From Auanema rhodensis (lineage: Eukaryota > Nematoda > Chromadorea > Rhabditida > Rhabditidae): 64,000 nt of DNA. Of this stretch, positions 29,812 to 40,916 are shown piece by piece (within the stretch, counting starts at the first letter, position 1; each line of letters begins with the position of its first letter). Both the position numbers and the translations under genes were made by a program. The stretch lies in the NCBI GenBank assembly GCA_964057225.1, contig OZ059898.1, positions 14,595,767-14,659,766 of the forward strand, in the 5' to 3' direction. A model generated the notes under the pieces. The model saw only the letters and a list, made by a program, of their open reading frames with translations, had not been told where the DNA came from and did no database searches.

Positions 29812-29947
29812 GCCATCTTTTGGCATCTTCTCTTCTGAATTTCCATATTTTGAAATCAGCTCTCTTCTAAATCTCTTTTCTGCTTTCAATCTTATTGTTA
29901 GAAGTTAATACGGGACCAAATCATCATTGTTCCTCACGTGGTGCAAC

Positions 29948-30010
29948 TCCTTGTTGGCCTAGTGGTTAAAATTTTTGTTTTGCCCTCACGCAGACCGAGA
30001 AACTTTGTTT
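29948..30010 (+). pseudogene. Decayed tRNA-Glu copy
   Basis: It keeps the box A core GGCCTAGTGGTTA and a TTTT ... CTCACGC remnant of the anticodon arm and variable region. The acceptor stem does not pair and box B is lost. It lies about 57 bases closer to copy 3 than the array period predicts, so a deletion accompanied the decay. Confidence 0.65.
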
Positions 30011-30391
30011 TCGCTTTACCTGTTCTTGGTTTTTTTCCATTTTGAGCTTTCGTTCCTCTTAGATCTATCAGATCAGCCGTAACGAGGAATGGACCTAAAC
30101 ACCATTCTCTATACGAAGTTTTGATATCTTTCTTTCGCATACAAATATTTGAAAATATTTCATAGTCAACGATTGAATATTCTAGAAAACATCTTATTTG
30201 TATTAAATTTTTCATAGAGTAAGCGCAAATGATTAAAAAAGGTTAAACATGAATTAGTATGGTAATTACAATTTGAAAGAGAAAATTGAAGTAGAATTAT
30301 CCAGAAATTAAAAAACTTATTACCTTTCATATTTCATAAACAAAAATATTTTAGATGTACAATAAATGATACGAAAATTGTATAATAACTG

Positions 30392-32088
30392 TCATATATT
30401 TGAAGCATACAATTTATGATTGTGATTTGACGGAACTTGCTCTGAAATATTAAAACTAAATGAAAATATATGAGAATACTATTGAAAAAATACTGAATGT
30501 TCAGAACACTATTCTTTCCAGAAACAAAAGAATACATAGTTGTTCGATGATTTTTATCTAATATCAAATATGCTATTGTATAGAAACTGGTACTTAATCC
30601 AAATGAAGCCAATAATATCTGGTAAGCAACTTAAAGATTCATTTTTTATAAGCAAATAGTTTTTATAAACAATCTATTATATATAAGTTACTTTTTGGTA
30701 TTTCATAATATTGATTTAAATAATCGGCCACATAACGAAGACTAAAACATGTCATTGTTATAAAGGTCTTAAAATATAAATTATGGACCGTATTGTTATT
30801 ATAAACTACTTGACAAAACAGTGATTTTAAAACTCTAAGATGATGATTATTAGATGATGTTGAACTAATTGACTGTTTTCTTTTGATAGCACGAACAATA
30901 AGAACAGTACATACTAATATCATCTAAATTATAAAATTTAAAAAATAATATTTAGGCGTTGATACACTTTTGTCACAACCCCTTTTCCTCCCCCCACTGT
31001 ATATTAGCATTTGGGCATGCTTTAAATTTTTTAAGCATGAACCAGCTTGCATGTCTCTAACTTGGTAGTTCAGGAAGTGCTATCCTACTTATGCAAAAAG
31101 ATTGAAGAAGAAAATGAAATTTCTAGAGAATTTATTTCAAACGTAATGTCTTATTTGGATGATGAACACCAAGCCGAGTAATTTTTTAAAATTAACTTTT
31201 GCGCCCAAACTTATGATGGGGGCAATAGGGCAGGAAGTTCGGAGTAAAAGTGTACCAACTCCTATAAATATATAATATGTAAATATACATTTAAACTTAC
31301 AAATATAGTTAAAGCTGGTGAGGCAAAGAGTAATAAATCCCGTACTTTACCAATATTAGTGTCAGTATTAAGAATGAAATATGATCTCTGTTCAAAATAT
31401 TTAATTTGTGATTGCGTAAACTAAAGTGAAACAATAATTTTTAAAAAAATAAATCGATAATCTAACATTATATTTCATATATTCAAATGTTTTATCATTA
31501 TCAATTGATAATGAGGCCATAGCACAAGGTGTTATTGTATCAAATAATAATAAAATAATAAAAATAATATAAATTGAATACTTTTTCTAAAATATAATTA
31601 ATCTAAGGATTATTTATATAAAATTATTGGTATACGTTGATGATATGTTCTGTACTTGATACAGCTTGTAGACGATATACAAATGATAAATTGAGAAAAT
31701 CTTGAAACAAACCAAGAAAAAAAGAAAAAAATAGAAAAGCTGTTTGACATGAACAACCAATCAGATAAATATATCCCTCACAATAAACTATATCATATTT
31801 AATTTCAGGGTAAAATTTACTAAAATATGACCAAGTGATCGCTAGAGCAAACAGAGAAAGCTTCAACTTTTCAATTAAATTTAAAACTTGAATTAAAACT
31901 TGAATCACCTGTTGACCGTATATGGATACTTTATATCGACGTACTTCATGAGTTTTAGGCGTTTTTAATGAAACAAAGATAAATAAGCTTATAGTTAATG
32001 TATCTAGCAGTGAAACTGTATTTTGCAAAAATATATAAAATGAATTAGCGGGTATAGTATTGCCTCTAGTATATGTATCAGAAAACAT
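30392..32088 (-). CDS. Serpentine chemoreceptor (7TM GPCR, Srh/Str-like)
   Basis: Exons 32088-31909, 31866-31663, 31586-31467, 31420-31301, 30923-30810, 30767-30692, 30629-30494 and 30455-30392 join to 337 aa, a normal size for nematode chemoreceptors. Hydrophobic helices alternate with short loops. The family-like KTPK follows helix 1, RAIKRKQ follows helix 5, and LILDKNHR follows the last helix, where Srh proteins have a similar motif before a polar tail. Removing the 42-nt segment 31867-31908, which stays in frame either way, restores the usual spacing of helix 2. The last two junctions are less certain. The gene sits alone between two blocks of tRNA array. Such receptors act in ciliated sensory neurons; the ligand is unknown. 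Confidence 0.75.
30955..31262. mobile_element. Mariner-type MITE in a chemoreceptor intron
   Basis: A 308-bp stretch is flanked by TA on both sides and bounded by inverted repeats (left GGCGTTGATACACTTTT, right end complement GGAGTTGGTACACTTTT, two mismatches in 17). It has no transposase. It explains why this one intron (30924-31300) is 377 nt while the others are short. The TA duplication and end sequence fit a Tc1/mariner-derived MITE. Confidence 0.7.
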
Positions 32089-32419
32089 TCAACTAATTTA
32101 TCGAGGGGATCTTTTTGCTATAGGAATTTTTCATATTTTTCAACATCTCGTTCAAAACCATGTAAACGGATTTGATGAACAACAATAATTTTTTTCGCAA
32201 AACAAATACAAATTCTATTTTTTATGGAAAATGAATTATAACACATAACACATGCAGCTATATGTATTATGATTTTCAATCTGAATGCATATATAATTGA
32301 TAGAATTTCTATCCTCATCATAAATAATACAATGTTTCCAAACAAACTGTTCTTTTCAGTTTTATCCCCTCCCATCCCTTCTGAATTCGAGTCCTTAATA
32401 GATGCTTATAATTCGGTAT

Positions 32420-32499
32420 GAAAACCACGAATACTAACCACTAGACCACATGGGACACGTTAACTGTCCTTATGATACTACTTCTTCTATCATTTACCT
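32420..32499 (-). pseudogene. Inverted half tRNA-Glu with its upstream spacer
   Basis: Read on the minus strand, this is the last 45 bases of the array spacer followed by tRNA positions 1-36 (32455 down to 32420), with two substitutions, stopping at the anticodon. From 32501 the sequence resumes on the plus strand at the tRNA 3' end (ATGGGAAG) and normal spacer. The middle of the tRNA is missing, so this is a local inversion with loss at the junction of the array. Confidence 0.85.
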
Positions 32500-32701
32500 G
32501 TATGGGAAGTCATCTTTTGGCATCTTCTCTTCTGAATTTCCATAATTTGAAATCAGCTCTCTTCTAAATCTCTTGTCTGCTTTTAATCGTTTTGTTAGAA
32601 GTTAATACGGGACCAATTCATCGTTGTTACTTCCCTTGTTCCTTACTCACTTCCTCGAGGTAAATGATAGAAGAAGTAGTATCATAAGAACAGTTAACGT
32701 G

Positions 32702-32773
32702 TCCCATGTGGTCTAGTGGTTAGGATTCGTGGTTTTCACCCACGCGGCCCGGGTTCGATTCCCGGCATGGGAA
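32702..32773 (+). tRNA. tRNA-Glu(UUC), copy 4
   Basis: Consensus; first copy of the main block. Confidence 0.96.
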
Positions 32774-32966
32774 GCCATCTTTTGGCATCTTCTCTTCTGA
32801 ATTTCCATATTTTGAAATCAGCTCTCTTCTAAATCTCTTTTCTGCTTTTAATCGTTTTGTTAGAAGTTAATACGGGACCAATTCATCGTTGTTACTTCCC
32901 TTGTTGCTTACTCACTTCCTCGAGGTAAATGATAGAAGAAGTAGTATCATAAGAACAGTTAGCGTG

Positions 32967-33038
32967 TCCCATGTGGTCTAGTGGTTAGGATTCGTGGTTT
33001 TCACCCACGCGGCCCGGGTTCGATTCCCGGCATGGGAA
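32967..33038 (+). tRNA. tRNA-Glu(UUC), copy 5
   Basis: Consensus. Confidence 0.96.
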
Positions 33039-33231
33039 GCCATCTTTTGGCATCTTCTCTTCTGAATTTCCATATTTTGAAATCAGCTCTCTTCTAAATC
33101 TCTTTTCTGCTTTTAATCTTATTCTTAGAAGTTAATACGGGGCCGATTCATCGTTGTTACTTCACTTGTTCCTTACTCACTTCCTCGAGGTAAATGATAG
33201 AAGAAGTAGTATCATAAGAACAGTTAACGTG

Positions 33232-33303
33232 TCCCATGTGGTCTAGTGGTTAGGATTCGTGGTTTTCACCCACGCGGCCCGGGTTCGATTCCCGGCATGG
33301 GAA
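33232..33303 (+). tRNA. tRNA-Glu(UUC), copy 6
   Basis: Consensus. Confidence 0.96.
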
Positions 33304-33496
33304 GCCATCTTTTGGCATCTTCTCTTCTGAATTTCCATATTTTGAAATCAGCTCTCTTCTAAATCTCTTTTCTGCTTTTAATCTTATTCTTAGAAGTTAA
33401 TACGGGGCCGATTCATCGTTGTTACTTCCCTTGTTGCTTACTCACTTCCTCGAGGTAAATGATAGAAGAAGTAGTATCATAAGAACAGTTAGCGTG

Positions 33497-33568
33497 TCCC
33501 ATGTGGTCTAGTGGTTAGGATTCGTGGTTTTCACCCACGCGGCCCGGGTTCGATTCCCGGCATGGGAA
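33497..33568 (+). tRNA. tRNA-Glu(UUC), copy 7
   Basis: Consensus. Confidence 0.96.
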
Positions 33569-33761
33569 GCCATCTTTTGGCATCTTCTCTTCTGAATTTC
33601 CATATTTTGAAATCAGCTCTCTTCTAAATCTCTTTTCTGCTTTTAATCTTATTCTTAGAAGTTAATACGGGGCCGATTCATCGTTGTTACTTCCCTTGTT
33701 GCTTACTCACTTCCTCGAGGTAAATGATAGAAGAAGTAGTATCATAAGAACAGTTAGCGTG

Positions 33762-33833
33762 TCCCATGTGGTCTAGTGGTTAGGATTCGTGGTTTTCACC
33801 CACGCGGCCCGGGTTCGATTCCCGGCATGGGAA
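33762..33833 (+). tRNA. tRNA-Glu(UUC), copy 8
   Basis: Consensus. Confidence 0.96.
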
Positions 33834-34026
33834 GCCATCTTTTGGCATCTTCTCTTCTGAATTTCCATATTTTGAAATCAGCTCTCTTCTAAATCTCTTT
33901 TCTGCTTTTAATCTTATTCTTAGAAGTTAATACGGGGCCGATTCATCGTTGTTACTTCCCTTGTTGCTTACTCACTTCCTCGAGGTAAATGATAGAAGAA
34001 GTAGTATCATAAGAACAGTTAGCGTG

Positions 34027-34098
34027 TCCCATGTGGTCTAGTGGTTAGGATTCGTGGTTTTCACCCACGCGGCCCGGGTTCGATTCCCGGCATGGGAA
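34027..34098 (+). tRNA. tRNA-Glu(UUC), copy 9
   Basis: Consensus. Confidence 0.96.
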
Positions 34099-34291
34099 GC
34101 CATCTTTTGGCATCTTCTCTTCTGAATTTCCATATTTTGAAATCAGCTCTCTTCTAAATCTCTTTTCTGCTTTTAATCTTATTCTTAGAAGTTAATACGG
34201 GGCCGATTCATCGTTGTTACTTCCCTTGTTCCTTATTCACTTCCTCGAGGTAAATGATAGAAGAAGTAGTATCATAAGAACAGTTAACGTG

Positions 34292-34363
34292 TCCCATGTG
34301 GTCTAGTGGTTAGGATTCGTGGTTTTCACCCACGCGGCCCGGGTTCGATTCCCGGCATGGGAA
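34292..34363 (+). tRNA. tRNA-Glu(UUC), copy 10
   Basis: Consensus. Confidence 0.96.
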
Positions 34364-34556
34364 GCCATCTTTTGGCATCTTCTCTTCTGAATTTCCATAT
34401 TTTGAAATCAGCTCTCTTCTAAATCTCTTTTCTGCTTTTAATCTTATTCTTAGAAGTTAATACGGGACCAATTCATCATTGTTACTTCCCTTGTTCCTTA
34501 CTCACTTCCTCGAGGTAAATGATAGAAGAAGTAGTATCATAAGAACAGTTAACGTG

Positions 34557-34628
34557 TCCCATGTGGTCTAGTGGTTAGGATTCGTGGTTTTCACCCACGC
34601 GGCCCGGGTTCGATTCCCGGCATGGGAA
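34557..34628 (+). tRNA. tRNA-Glu(UUC), copy 11
   Basis: Consensus. Confidence 0.96.
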
Positions 34629-34821
34629 GCCATCTTTTGGCATCTTCTCTTCTGAATTTCCATATTTTGAAATCAGCTCTCTTCTAAATCTCTTTTCTGC
34701 TTTTAATCGTTTTGTTAGAAGTTAATACGGGACCAATTCATCGTTGTTACTTCACTTGTTCCTTACTCACTTCCTCGAGGTAAATGATAGAAGAAGTAGT
34801 ATCATAAGAACAGTTAACGTG

Positions 34822-34893
34822 TCCCATGTGCTCTAGTGGTTAGGATTCGTGGTTTTCACCCACGCGGCCCGGGTTTGATTCCCGGCATGGGAA
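34822..34893 (+). tRNA. tRNA-Glu(UUC), copy 12, double variant
   Basis: G10 is C (D stem) and the T-loop C at gene position 55 is T, giving GGTTTGATT. The second change hits the invariant box B / T-loop C and may impair transcription or folding. Confidence 0.85.
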
Positions 34894-35086
34894 GCCATCT
34901 TTTGGCATCTTCTCTTCTGAATTTCCATATTTTGAAATCAGCTCTCTTCTAAATCTCTTTTCTGCTTTTAATCGTTTTGTTAGAAGATAATACGGGACCA
35001 ATTCATCATTGTTACTTCCCTTGTTCCTAACTCACTTCCTCGAGGTAAATGATAGAAGAAGTAGTATCATAAGAACAGTTAACGTG

Positions 35087-35158
35087 TCCCATGTGGTCTA
35101 GTGGTTAGGATTCGTGGTTTTCACCCACGCGGCCCGGGTTCGATTCCCGGCATGGGAA
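35087..35158 (+). tRNA. tRNA-Glu(UUC), copy 13
   Basis: Consensus. Confidence 0.96.
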
Positions 35159-35351
35159 GCCATCTTTTGGCATCTTCTCTTCTGAATTTCCACATTTTGA
35201 AATCAGCTCTCTTCTAAATCTCTTTTCTGCTTTTAATCTTTTTGTTAGAAGTTAATACGGGGCCGATTCATTGTTGTTACTTCCCTTGTTGCTTATTCAC
35301 TTCCTCGAGGTAAATGATAGAAGAAGTAGTATCATAAGAACAGTTAACGTG

Positions 35352-35423
35352 TCCCATGTGGTCTAGTGGTTAGGATTCGTGGTTTTCACCCACGCGGCCC
35401 GGGTTCGATTCCCGGCATGGGAA
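35352..35423 (+). tRNA. tRNA-Glu(UUC), copy 14
   Basis: Consensus. Confidence 0.96.
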
Positions 35424-35616
35424 GCCATCTTTTGGCATCTTCTCTTCTGAATTTCCACATTTTGAAATCAGCTCTCTTCTAAATCTCTTTTCTGCTTTTA
35501 ATCTTTTTGTTAGAAGTTAATACGGGGCCGATTCATTGTTGTTACTTCCCTTGTTGCTTATTCACTTCCTCGAGGTAAATGATAGAAGAAGTAGTATCAT
35601 AAGAACAGTTAACGTG

Positions 35617-35688
35617 TCCCATGTGGTCTAGTGGTTAGGATTCGTGGTTTTCACCCACGCGGCCCGGGTTCGATTCCCGGCATGGGAA
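35617..35688 (+). tRNA. tRNA-Glu(UUC), copy 15
   Basis: Consensus. Confidence 0.96.
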
Positions 35689-35881
35689 GCCATCTTTTGG
35701 CATCTTCTCTTCTGAATTTCCATATTTTGAAATTAGCTCTCTTCTAAATCTCTTTTCTGCTTTTAATCGTTTTGTTAGAAGTTAATACGGGGCCGATTCA
35801 TCGTTGTTACTTCCCTTGTTCCTTACTCACTTCCTCGAGGTAAATGATAGAAGAAGTAGTATCATAAGAACAGTTAACGTG

Positions 35882-35953
35882 TCCCATGTGGTCTAGTGGT
35901 TAGGATTCGTGGTTTTCACCCACGCGGCCCGGGTTCGATTCCCGGCATGGGAA
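35882..35953 (+). tRNA. tRNA-Glu(UUC), copy 16
   Basis: Consensus. Confidence 0.96.
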
Positions 35954-36146
35954 GCCATCTTTTGGCATCTTCTCTTCTGAATTTCCATATTTTGAAATCA
36001 GCTCTCTTCTAAATCTCTTTTCTGCTTTTAATCTTATTCTTAGAAGTTAATACGGGACCAATTCATCATTCTTACTTCCCTTGTTGCTTATTCACTTCCT
36101 CGAGGTAAATGATAGAAGAAGTAGTATCATAAGAACAGTTAACGTG

Positions 36147-36218
36147 TCCCATGTGGTCTAGTGGTTAGGATTCGTGGTTTTCACCCACGCGGCCCGGGTT
36201 CGATTCCCGGCATGGGAA
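36147..36218 (+). tRNA. tRNA-Glu(UUC), copy 17
   Basis: Consensus. Confidence 0.96.
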
Positions 36219-36411
36219 GCCATCTTTTGGCATCTTCTCTTCTGAATTTCCATATTTTGAAATCAGCTCTCTTCTAAATCTCTTTTCTGCTTTTAATCGT
36301 TTTGTTAGAAGTTAATACGGGGCCGATTCATCGTTGTTACTTCCCTTGTTCCTTACTCACTTCCTCGAGGTAAATGATAGAAGAAGTAGTATCATAAGAA
36401 CAGTTAACGTG

Positions 36412-36483
36412 TCCCATGTGGTCTAGTGGTTAGGATTCGTGGTTTTCACCCACGCGGCCCGGGTTCGATTCCCGGCATGGGAA
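36412..36483 (+). tRNA. tRNA-Glu(UUC), copy 18
   Basis: Consensus. Confidence 0.96.
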
Positions 36484-36676
36484 GCCATCTTTTGGCATCT
36501 TCTCTTCTGAATTTCCATATTTTGAAATCAGCTCTCTTCTAAATCTCTTTTCTGCTTTTAATCTTATTCTTAGAAGTTAATACGGGACCAATTCATCATT
36601 CTTACTTCCCTTGTTCCTTATTCACTTCCTCGAGGTAAATGATAGAAGAAGTAGTATCATAAGAACAGTTAATGTG

Positions 36677-36748
36677 TCCCATGTGGTCTAGTGGTTAGGA
36701 TTCGTGGTTTTCACCCACGCGGCCCGGGTTCGATTCCCGGCATGGGAA
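36677..36748 (+). tRNA. tRNA-Glu(UUC), copy 19
   Basis: Consensus; upstream GTTAATGTG instead of GTTAACGTG. Confidence 0.96.
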
Positions 36749-36941
36749 GCCATCTTTTGGCATCTTCTCTTCTGAATTTCCATATTTTGAAATCAGCTCT
36801 CTTCTAAATCTCTTTTCTGCTTTTAATCTTATTCTTAGAAGTTAATACGGGACCAATTCATCATTGTTACTTCCCTTGTTCCTTACTCACTTCCTCGAGG
36901 TAAATGATAGAAGAAGTAGTATCATAAGAACAGTTAACGTG

Positions 36942-37013
36942 TCCCATGTGGTCTAGTGGTTAGGATTCGTGGTTTTCACCCACGCGGCCCGGGTTCGATT
37001 CCCGGCATGGGAA
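36942..37013 (+). tRNA. tRNA-Glu(UUC), copy 20
   Basis: Consensus. Confidence 0.96.
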
Positions 37014-37206
37014 GCCATCTTTTGGCATCTTCTCTTCTGAATTTCCACATTTTGAAATCAGCTCTCTTCTAAATCTCTTTTCTGCTTTTAATCTTATTCT
37101 TAGAAATTAATACGGGACCAATTCATCATTCTTACTTCCCTTGTTCTTTATTCACTTCCTCGAGGTAAATGATAGAAGAAGTAGTATCATAAGAACAGTT
37201 AACGTG

Positions 37207-37278
37207 TCCCATGTGGTCTAGTGGTTAGGATTCGTGGTTTTCACCCACGCGGCCCGGGTTCGATTCCCGGCATGGGAA
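37207..37278 (+). tRNA. tRNA-Glu(UUC), copy 21
   Basis: Consensus. Confidence 0.96.
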
Positions 37279-37471
37279 GCCATCTTTTGGCATCTTCTCT
37301 TCTGAATTTCCATATTTTGAAATCAGCTCTCTTCTAAATCTCTTTTCTGCTTTTAATCTTTTTGTTAGAAGTTAATACGGGGCCGATTCATTGTTGTTAC
37401 TTCCCTTGTTGCTTATTCACTTCCTCGAGGTAAATGATAGAAGAAGTAGTATCATAAGAACAGTTAACGTG

Positions 37472-37543
37472 TCCCATGTGGTCTAGTGGTTAGGATTCGT
37501 GGTTTTCACCCACGCGGCCCGGGTTCGATTCCCGGCATGGGAA
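37472..37543 (+). tRNA. tRNA-Glu(UUC), copy 22
   Basis: Consensus. Confidence 0.96.
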
Positions 37544-37736
37544 GCCATCTTTTGGCATCTTCTCTTCTGAATTTCCACATTTTGAAATCAGCTCTCTTCT
37601 AAATCTCTTTTCTGCTTTTAATCTTTTTGTTAGAAGTTAATACGGGGCCGATTCATTGTTGTTACTTCCCTTGTTGCTTATTCACTTCCTCGAGGTAAAT
37701 GATAGAAGAAGTAGTATCATAAGAACAGTTAACGTG

Positions 37737-37808
37737 TCCCATGTGGTCTAGTGGTTAGGATTCGTGGTTTTCACCCACGCGGCCCGGGTTCGATTCCCGG
37801 CATGGGAA
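37737..37808 (+). tRNA. tRNA-Glu(UUC), copy 23
   Basis: Consensus. Confidence 0.96.
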
Positions 37809-38001
37809 GCCATCTTTTGGCATCTTCTCTTCTGAATTTCCATATTTTGAAATTAGCTCTCTTCTAAATCTCTTTTCTGCTTTTAATCTTATTCTTAGAA
37901 GTTAATACGGGGCCGATTCATTGTTGTTACTTCCCTTGTTGCTTATTCACTTCCTCGAGGTAAATGATAGAAGAAGTAGTATCATAAGAACAGTTAACGT
38001 G

Positions 38002-38073
38002 TCCCATGTGGTCTAGTGGTTAGGATTCGTGGTTTTCACCCACGCGGCCCGGGTTCGATTCCCGGCATGGGAA
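38002..38073 (+). tRNA. tRNA-Glu(UUC), copy 24
   Basis: Consensus. Confidence 0.96.
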
Positions 38074-38266
38074 GCCATCTTTTGGCATCTTCTCTTCTGA
38101 ATTTCCATATTTTGAAATTAGCTCTCTTCTAAATCTCTTTTCTGCTTTTAATCTTATTCTTAGAAGTTAATACGGGACCAATTCATCATTCTTACTTCCC
38201 TTGTTCTTTATTCACTTCCTCGAGGTAAATGATAGAAGAAGTAGTATCATAAGAACAGTTAACGTG

Positions 38267-38338
38267 TCCCATGTGGTCTAGTGGTTAGGATTCGTGGTTT
38301 TCACCCACGCGGCCCGGGTTCGATTCCCGGCATGGGAA
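38267..38338 (+). tRNA. tRNA-Glu(UUC), copy 25
   Basis: Consensus. Confidence 0.96.
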
Positions 38339-38531
38339 GCCATCTTTTGGCATCTTCTCTTCTGAATTTCCATATTTTGAAATCAGCTCTCTTCTAAATC
38401 TCTTTTCTGCTTTTAATCGTTTTGTTAGAAGTTAATACGGGACCAATTCATCGTTGTTACTTCACTTGTTCCTTACTCACTTCCTCGAGGTAAATGATAG
38501 AAGAAGTAGTATCATAAGAACAGTTAACGTG

Positions 38532-38603
38532 TCCCATGTGCTCTAGTGGTTAGGATTCGTGGTTTTCACCCACGCGGCCCGGGTTTGATTCCCGGCATGG
38601 GAA
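38532..38603 (+). tRNA. tRNA-Glu(UUC), copy 26, double variant
   Basis: C10 plus T55, as copy 12. Confidence 0.85.
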
Positions 38604-38796
38604 GCCATCTTTTGGCATCTTCTCTTCTGAATTTCCATATTTTGAAATCAGCTCTCTTCTAAATCTCTTTTCTGCTTTTAATCGTTTTGTTAGAAGTTAA
38701 TACGGGGCCGATTCATCGTTGTTACTTCCCTTGTTCCTTACTCACTTCCTCGAGGTAAATGATAGAAGAAGTAGTATCATAAGAACAGTTAATGTG

Positions 38797-38868
38797 TCCC
38801 ATGTGGTCTAGTGGTTAGGATTCGTGGTTTTCACCCACGCGGCCCGGGTTCGATTCCCGGCATGGGAA
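38797..38868 (+). tRNA. tRNA-Glu(UUC), copy 27
   Basis: Consensus. Confidence 0.96.
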
Positions 38869-39061
38869 GCCATCTTTTGGCATCTTCTCTTCTGAATTTC
38901 CATATTTTGAAATCAGCTCTCTTCTAAATCTCTTTTCTGCTTTTAATCTTATTCTTAGAAGTTAATACGGGACCAATTCATCATTGTTACTTCCCTTGTT
39001 CCTTACTCACTTCCTCGAGGTAAATGATAGAAGAAGTAGTATCATAAGAACAGTTAACGTG

Positions 39062-39133
39062 TCCCATGTGGTCTAGTGGTTAGGATTCGTGGTTTTCACC
39101 CACGCGGCCCGGGTTCGATTCCCGGCATGGGAA
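39062..39133 (+). tRNA. tRNA-Glu(UUC), copy 28
   Basis: Consensus. Confidence 0.96.
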
Positions 39134-39326
39134 GCCATCTTTTGGCATCTTCTCTTCTGAATTTCCACATTTTGAAATCAGCTCTCTTCTAAATCTCTTT
39201 TCTGCTTTTAATCTTATTCTTAGAAATTAATACGGGACCAATTCATCATTCTTACTTCCCTTGTTCTTTATTCACTTCCTCGAGGTAAATGATAGAAGAA
39301 GTAGTATCATAAGAACAGTTAACGTG

Positions 39327-39398
39327 TCCCATGTGGTCTAGTGGTTAGGATTCGTGGTTTTCACCCACGCGGCCCGGGTTCGATTCCCGGCATGGGAA
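39327..39398 (+). tRNA. tRNA-Glu(UUC), copy 29
   Basis: Consensus. Confidence 0.96.
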
Positions 39399-39591
39399 GC
39401 CATCTTTTGGCATCTTCTCTTCTGAATTTCCATATTTTGAAATCAGCTCTCTTCTAAATCTCTTTTCTGCTTTTAATCGTTTTGTTAGAAGTTAATACGG
39501 GACCAATTCATCGTTGTTACTTCACTTGTTCCTTACTCACTTCCTCGAGGTAAATGATAGAAGAAGTAGTATCATAAGAACAGTTAACGTG

Positions 39592-39663
39592 TCCCATGTG
39601 CTCTAGTGGTTAGGATTCGTGGTTTTCACCCACGCGGCCCGGGTTTGATTCCCGGCATGGGAA
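39592..39663 (+). tRNA. tRNA-Glu(UUC), copy 30, double variant
   Basis: C10 plus T55, as copy 12. Confidence 0.85.
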
Positions 39664-39856
39664 GCCATCTTTTGGCATCTTCTCTTCTGAATTTCCATAT
39701 TTTGAAATCAGCTCTCTTCTAAATCTCTTTTCTGCTTTTAATCGTTTTGTTAGAAGTTAATACGGGGCCGATTCATCGTTGTTACTTCCCTTGTTCCTTA
39801 CTCACTTCCTCGAGGTAAATGATAGAAGAAGTAGTATCATAAGAACAGTTAACGTG

Positions 39857-39928
39857 TCCCATGTGGTCTAGTGGTTAGGATTCGTGGTTTTCACCCACGC
39901 GGCCCGGGTTTGATTCCCGGCATGGGAA
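39857..39928 (+). tRNA. tRNA-Glu(UUC), copy 31, T-loop variant
   Basis: T55 only. Confidence 0.87.
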
Positions 39929-40121
39929 GCCATCTTTTGGCATCTTCTCTTCTGAATTTCCATATTTTGAAATCAGCTCTCTTCTAAATCTCTTTTCTGC
40001 TTTTAATCGTTTTGTTAGAAGTTAATACGGGGCCGATTCATCGTTGTTACTTCCCTTGTTCCTTACTCACTTCCTCGAGGTAAATGATAGAAGAAGTAGT
40101 ATCATAAGAACAGTTAACGTG

Positions 40122-40193
40122 TCCCATGTGGTCTAGTGGTTAGGATTCGTGGTTTTCACCCACGCGGCCCGGGTTCGATTCCCGGCATGGGAA
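40122..40193 (+). tRNA. tRNA-Glu(UUC), copy 32
   Basis: Consensus. Confidence 0.96.
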
Positions 40194-40386
40194 GCCATCT
40201 TTTGGCATTTTCTCTTCTGAATTTCCATATTTTGAAATCAGCTCTCTTCTAAATCTCTTTTCTGCTTTTAATCTTATTCTTAGAAGTTAATACGGGACCA
40301 ATTCATCATTCTTACTTCCCTTGTTCCTTATTCACTTCCTCGAGGTAAATGATAGAAGAAGTAGTATCATAAGAACAGTTAACGTG

Positions 40387-40458
40387 TCCCATGTGGTCTA
40401 GTGGTTAGGATTCGTGGTTTTCACCCACGCGGCCCGGGTTCGATTCCCGGCATGGGAA
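40387..40458 (+). tRNA. tRNA-Glu(UUC), copy 33
   Basis: Consensus. Confidence 0.96.
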
Positions 40459-40651
40459 GCCATCTTTTGGCATCTTCTCTTCTGAATTTCCATATTTTGA
40501 AATCAGCTCTCTTCTAAATCTCTTTTCTGCTTTTAATCTTATTCTTAGAAGTTAATACGGGACCAATTCATCATTCTTACTTCCCTTGTTCCTTATTCAC
40601 TTCCTCGAGGTAAATGATAGAAGAAGTAGTATCATAAGAACAGTTAACGTG

Positions 40652-40723
40652 TCCCATGTGCTCTAGTGGTTAGGATTCGTGGTTTTCACCCACGCGGCCC
40701 GGGTTCGATTCCCGGCATGGGAA
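40652..40723 (+). tRNA. tRNA-Glu(UUC), copy 34, D-stem variant
   Basis: C10 only. Confidence 0.9.
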
Positions 40724-40916
40724 GCCATCTTTTGGCATCTTCTCTTCTGAATTTCCATATTTTGAAATCAGCTCTCTTCTAAATCTCTTTTCTGCTTTTA
40801 ATCTTATTCTTAGAAGTTAATACGGGACCAATTCATCATTCTTACTTCCCTTGTTCCTTATTCACTTCCTGGAGGTAAATGATAGAAGAAGTAGTATCAT
40901 AAGAACAGTTAACGTG

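Larger units (their letters stand above)
29210..29935 (+). repeat. tRNA-Glu array, left block (3 units of 265 bp)
   Basis: Three 265-bp units, each a 72-bp tRNA-Glu(UUC) gene plus a 193-bp spacer. The first unit has unique sequence upstream and slightly diverged spacers (for example CCTTCAGGAAAATG where later units read CCTCGAGGTAAATG), which marks the left edge of the array. Confidence 0.95.

Noticed and set aside
29934..30215. 93-codon minus-strand frame next to the array
   Set aside because: It overlaps the decayed tRNA copy, has no splice context and no family likeness.
31867..31908. Reading the 42-nt segment of the chemoreceptor as exon
   Set aside because: It is open in frame, but it has intron ends and size, and its removal restores the usual helix-2 spacing; I treated it as an intron, though its acceptor is weak.
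32118..32375. 85-codon minus-strand frame upstream of the chemoreceptor
   Set aside because: Low complexity and AT-rich; the receptor start at 32088 is complete without it.
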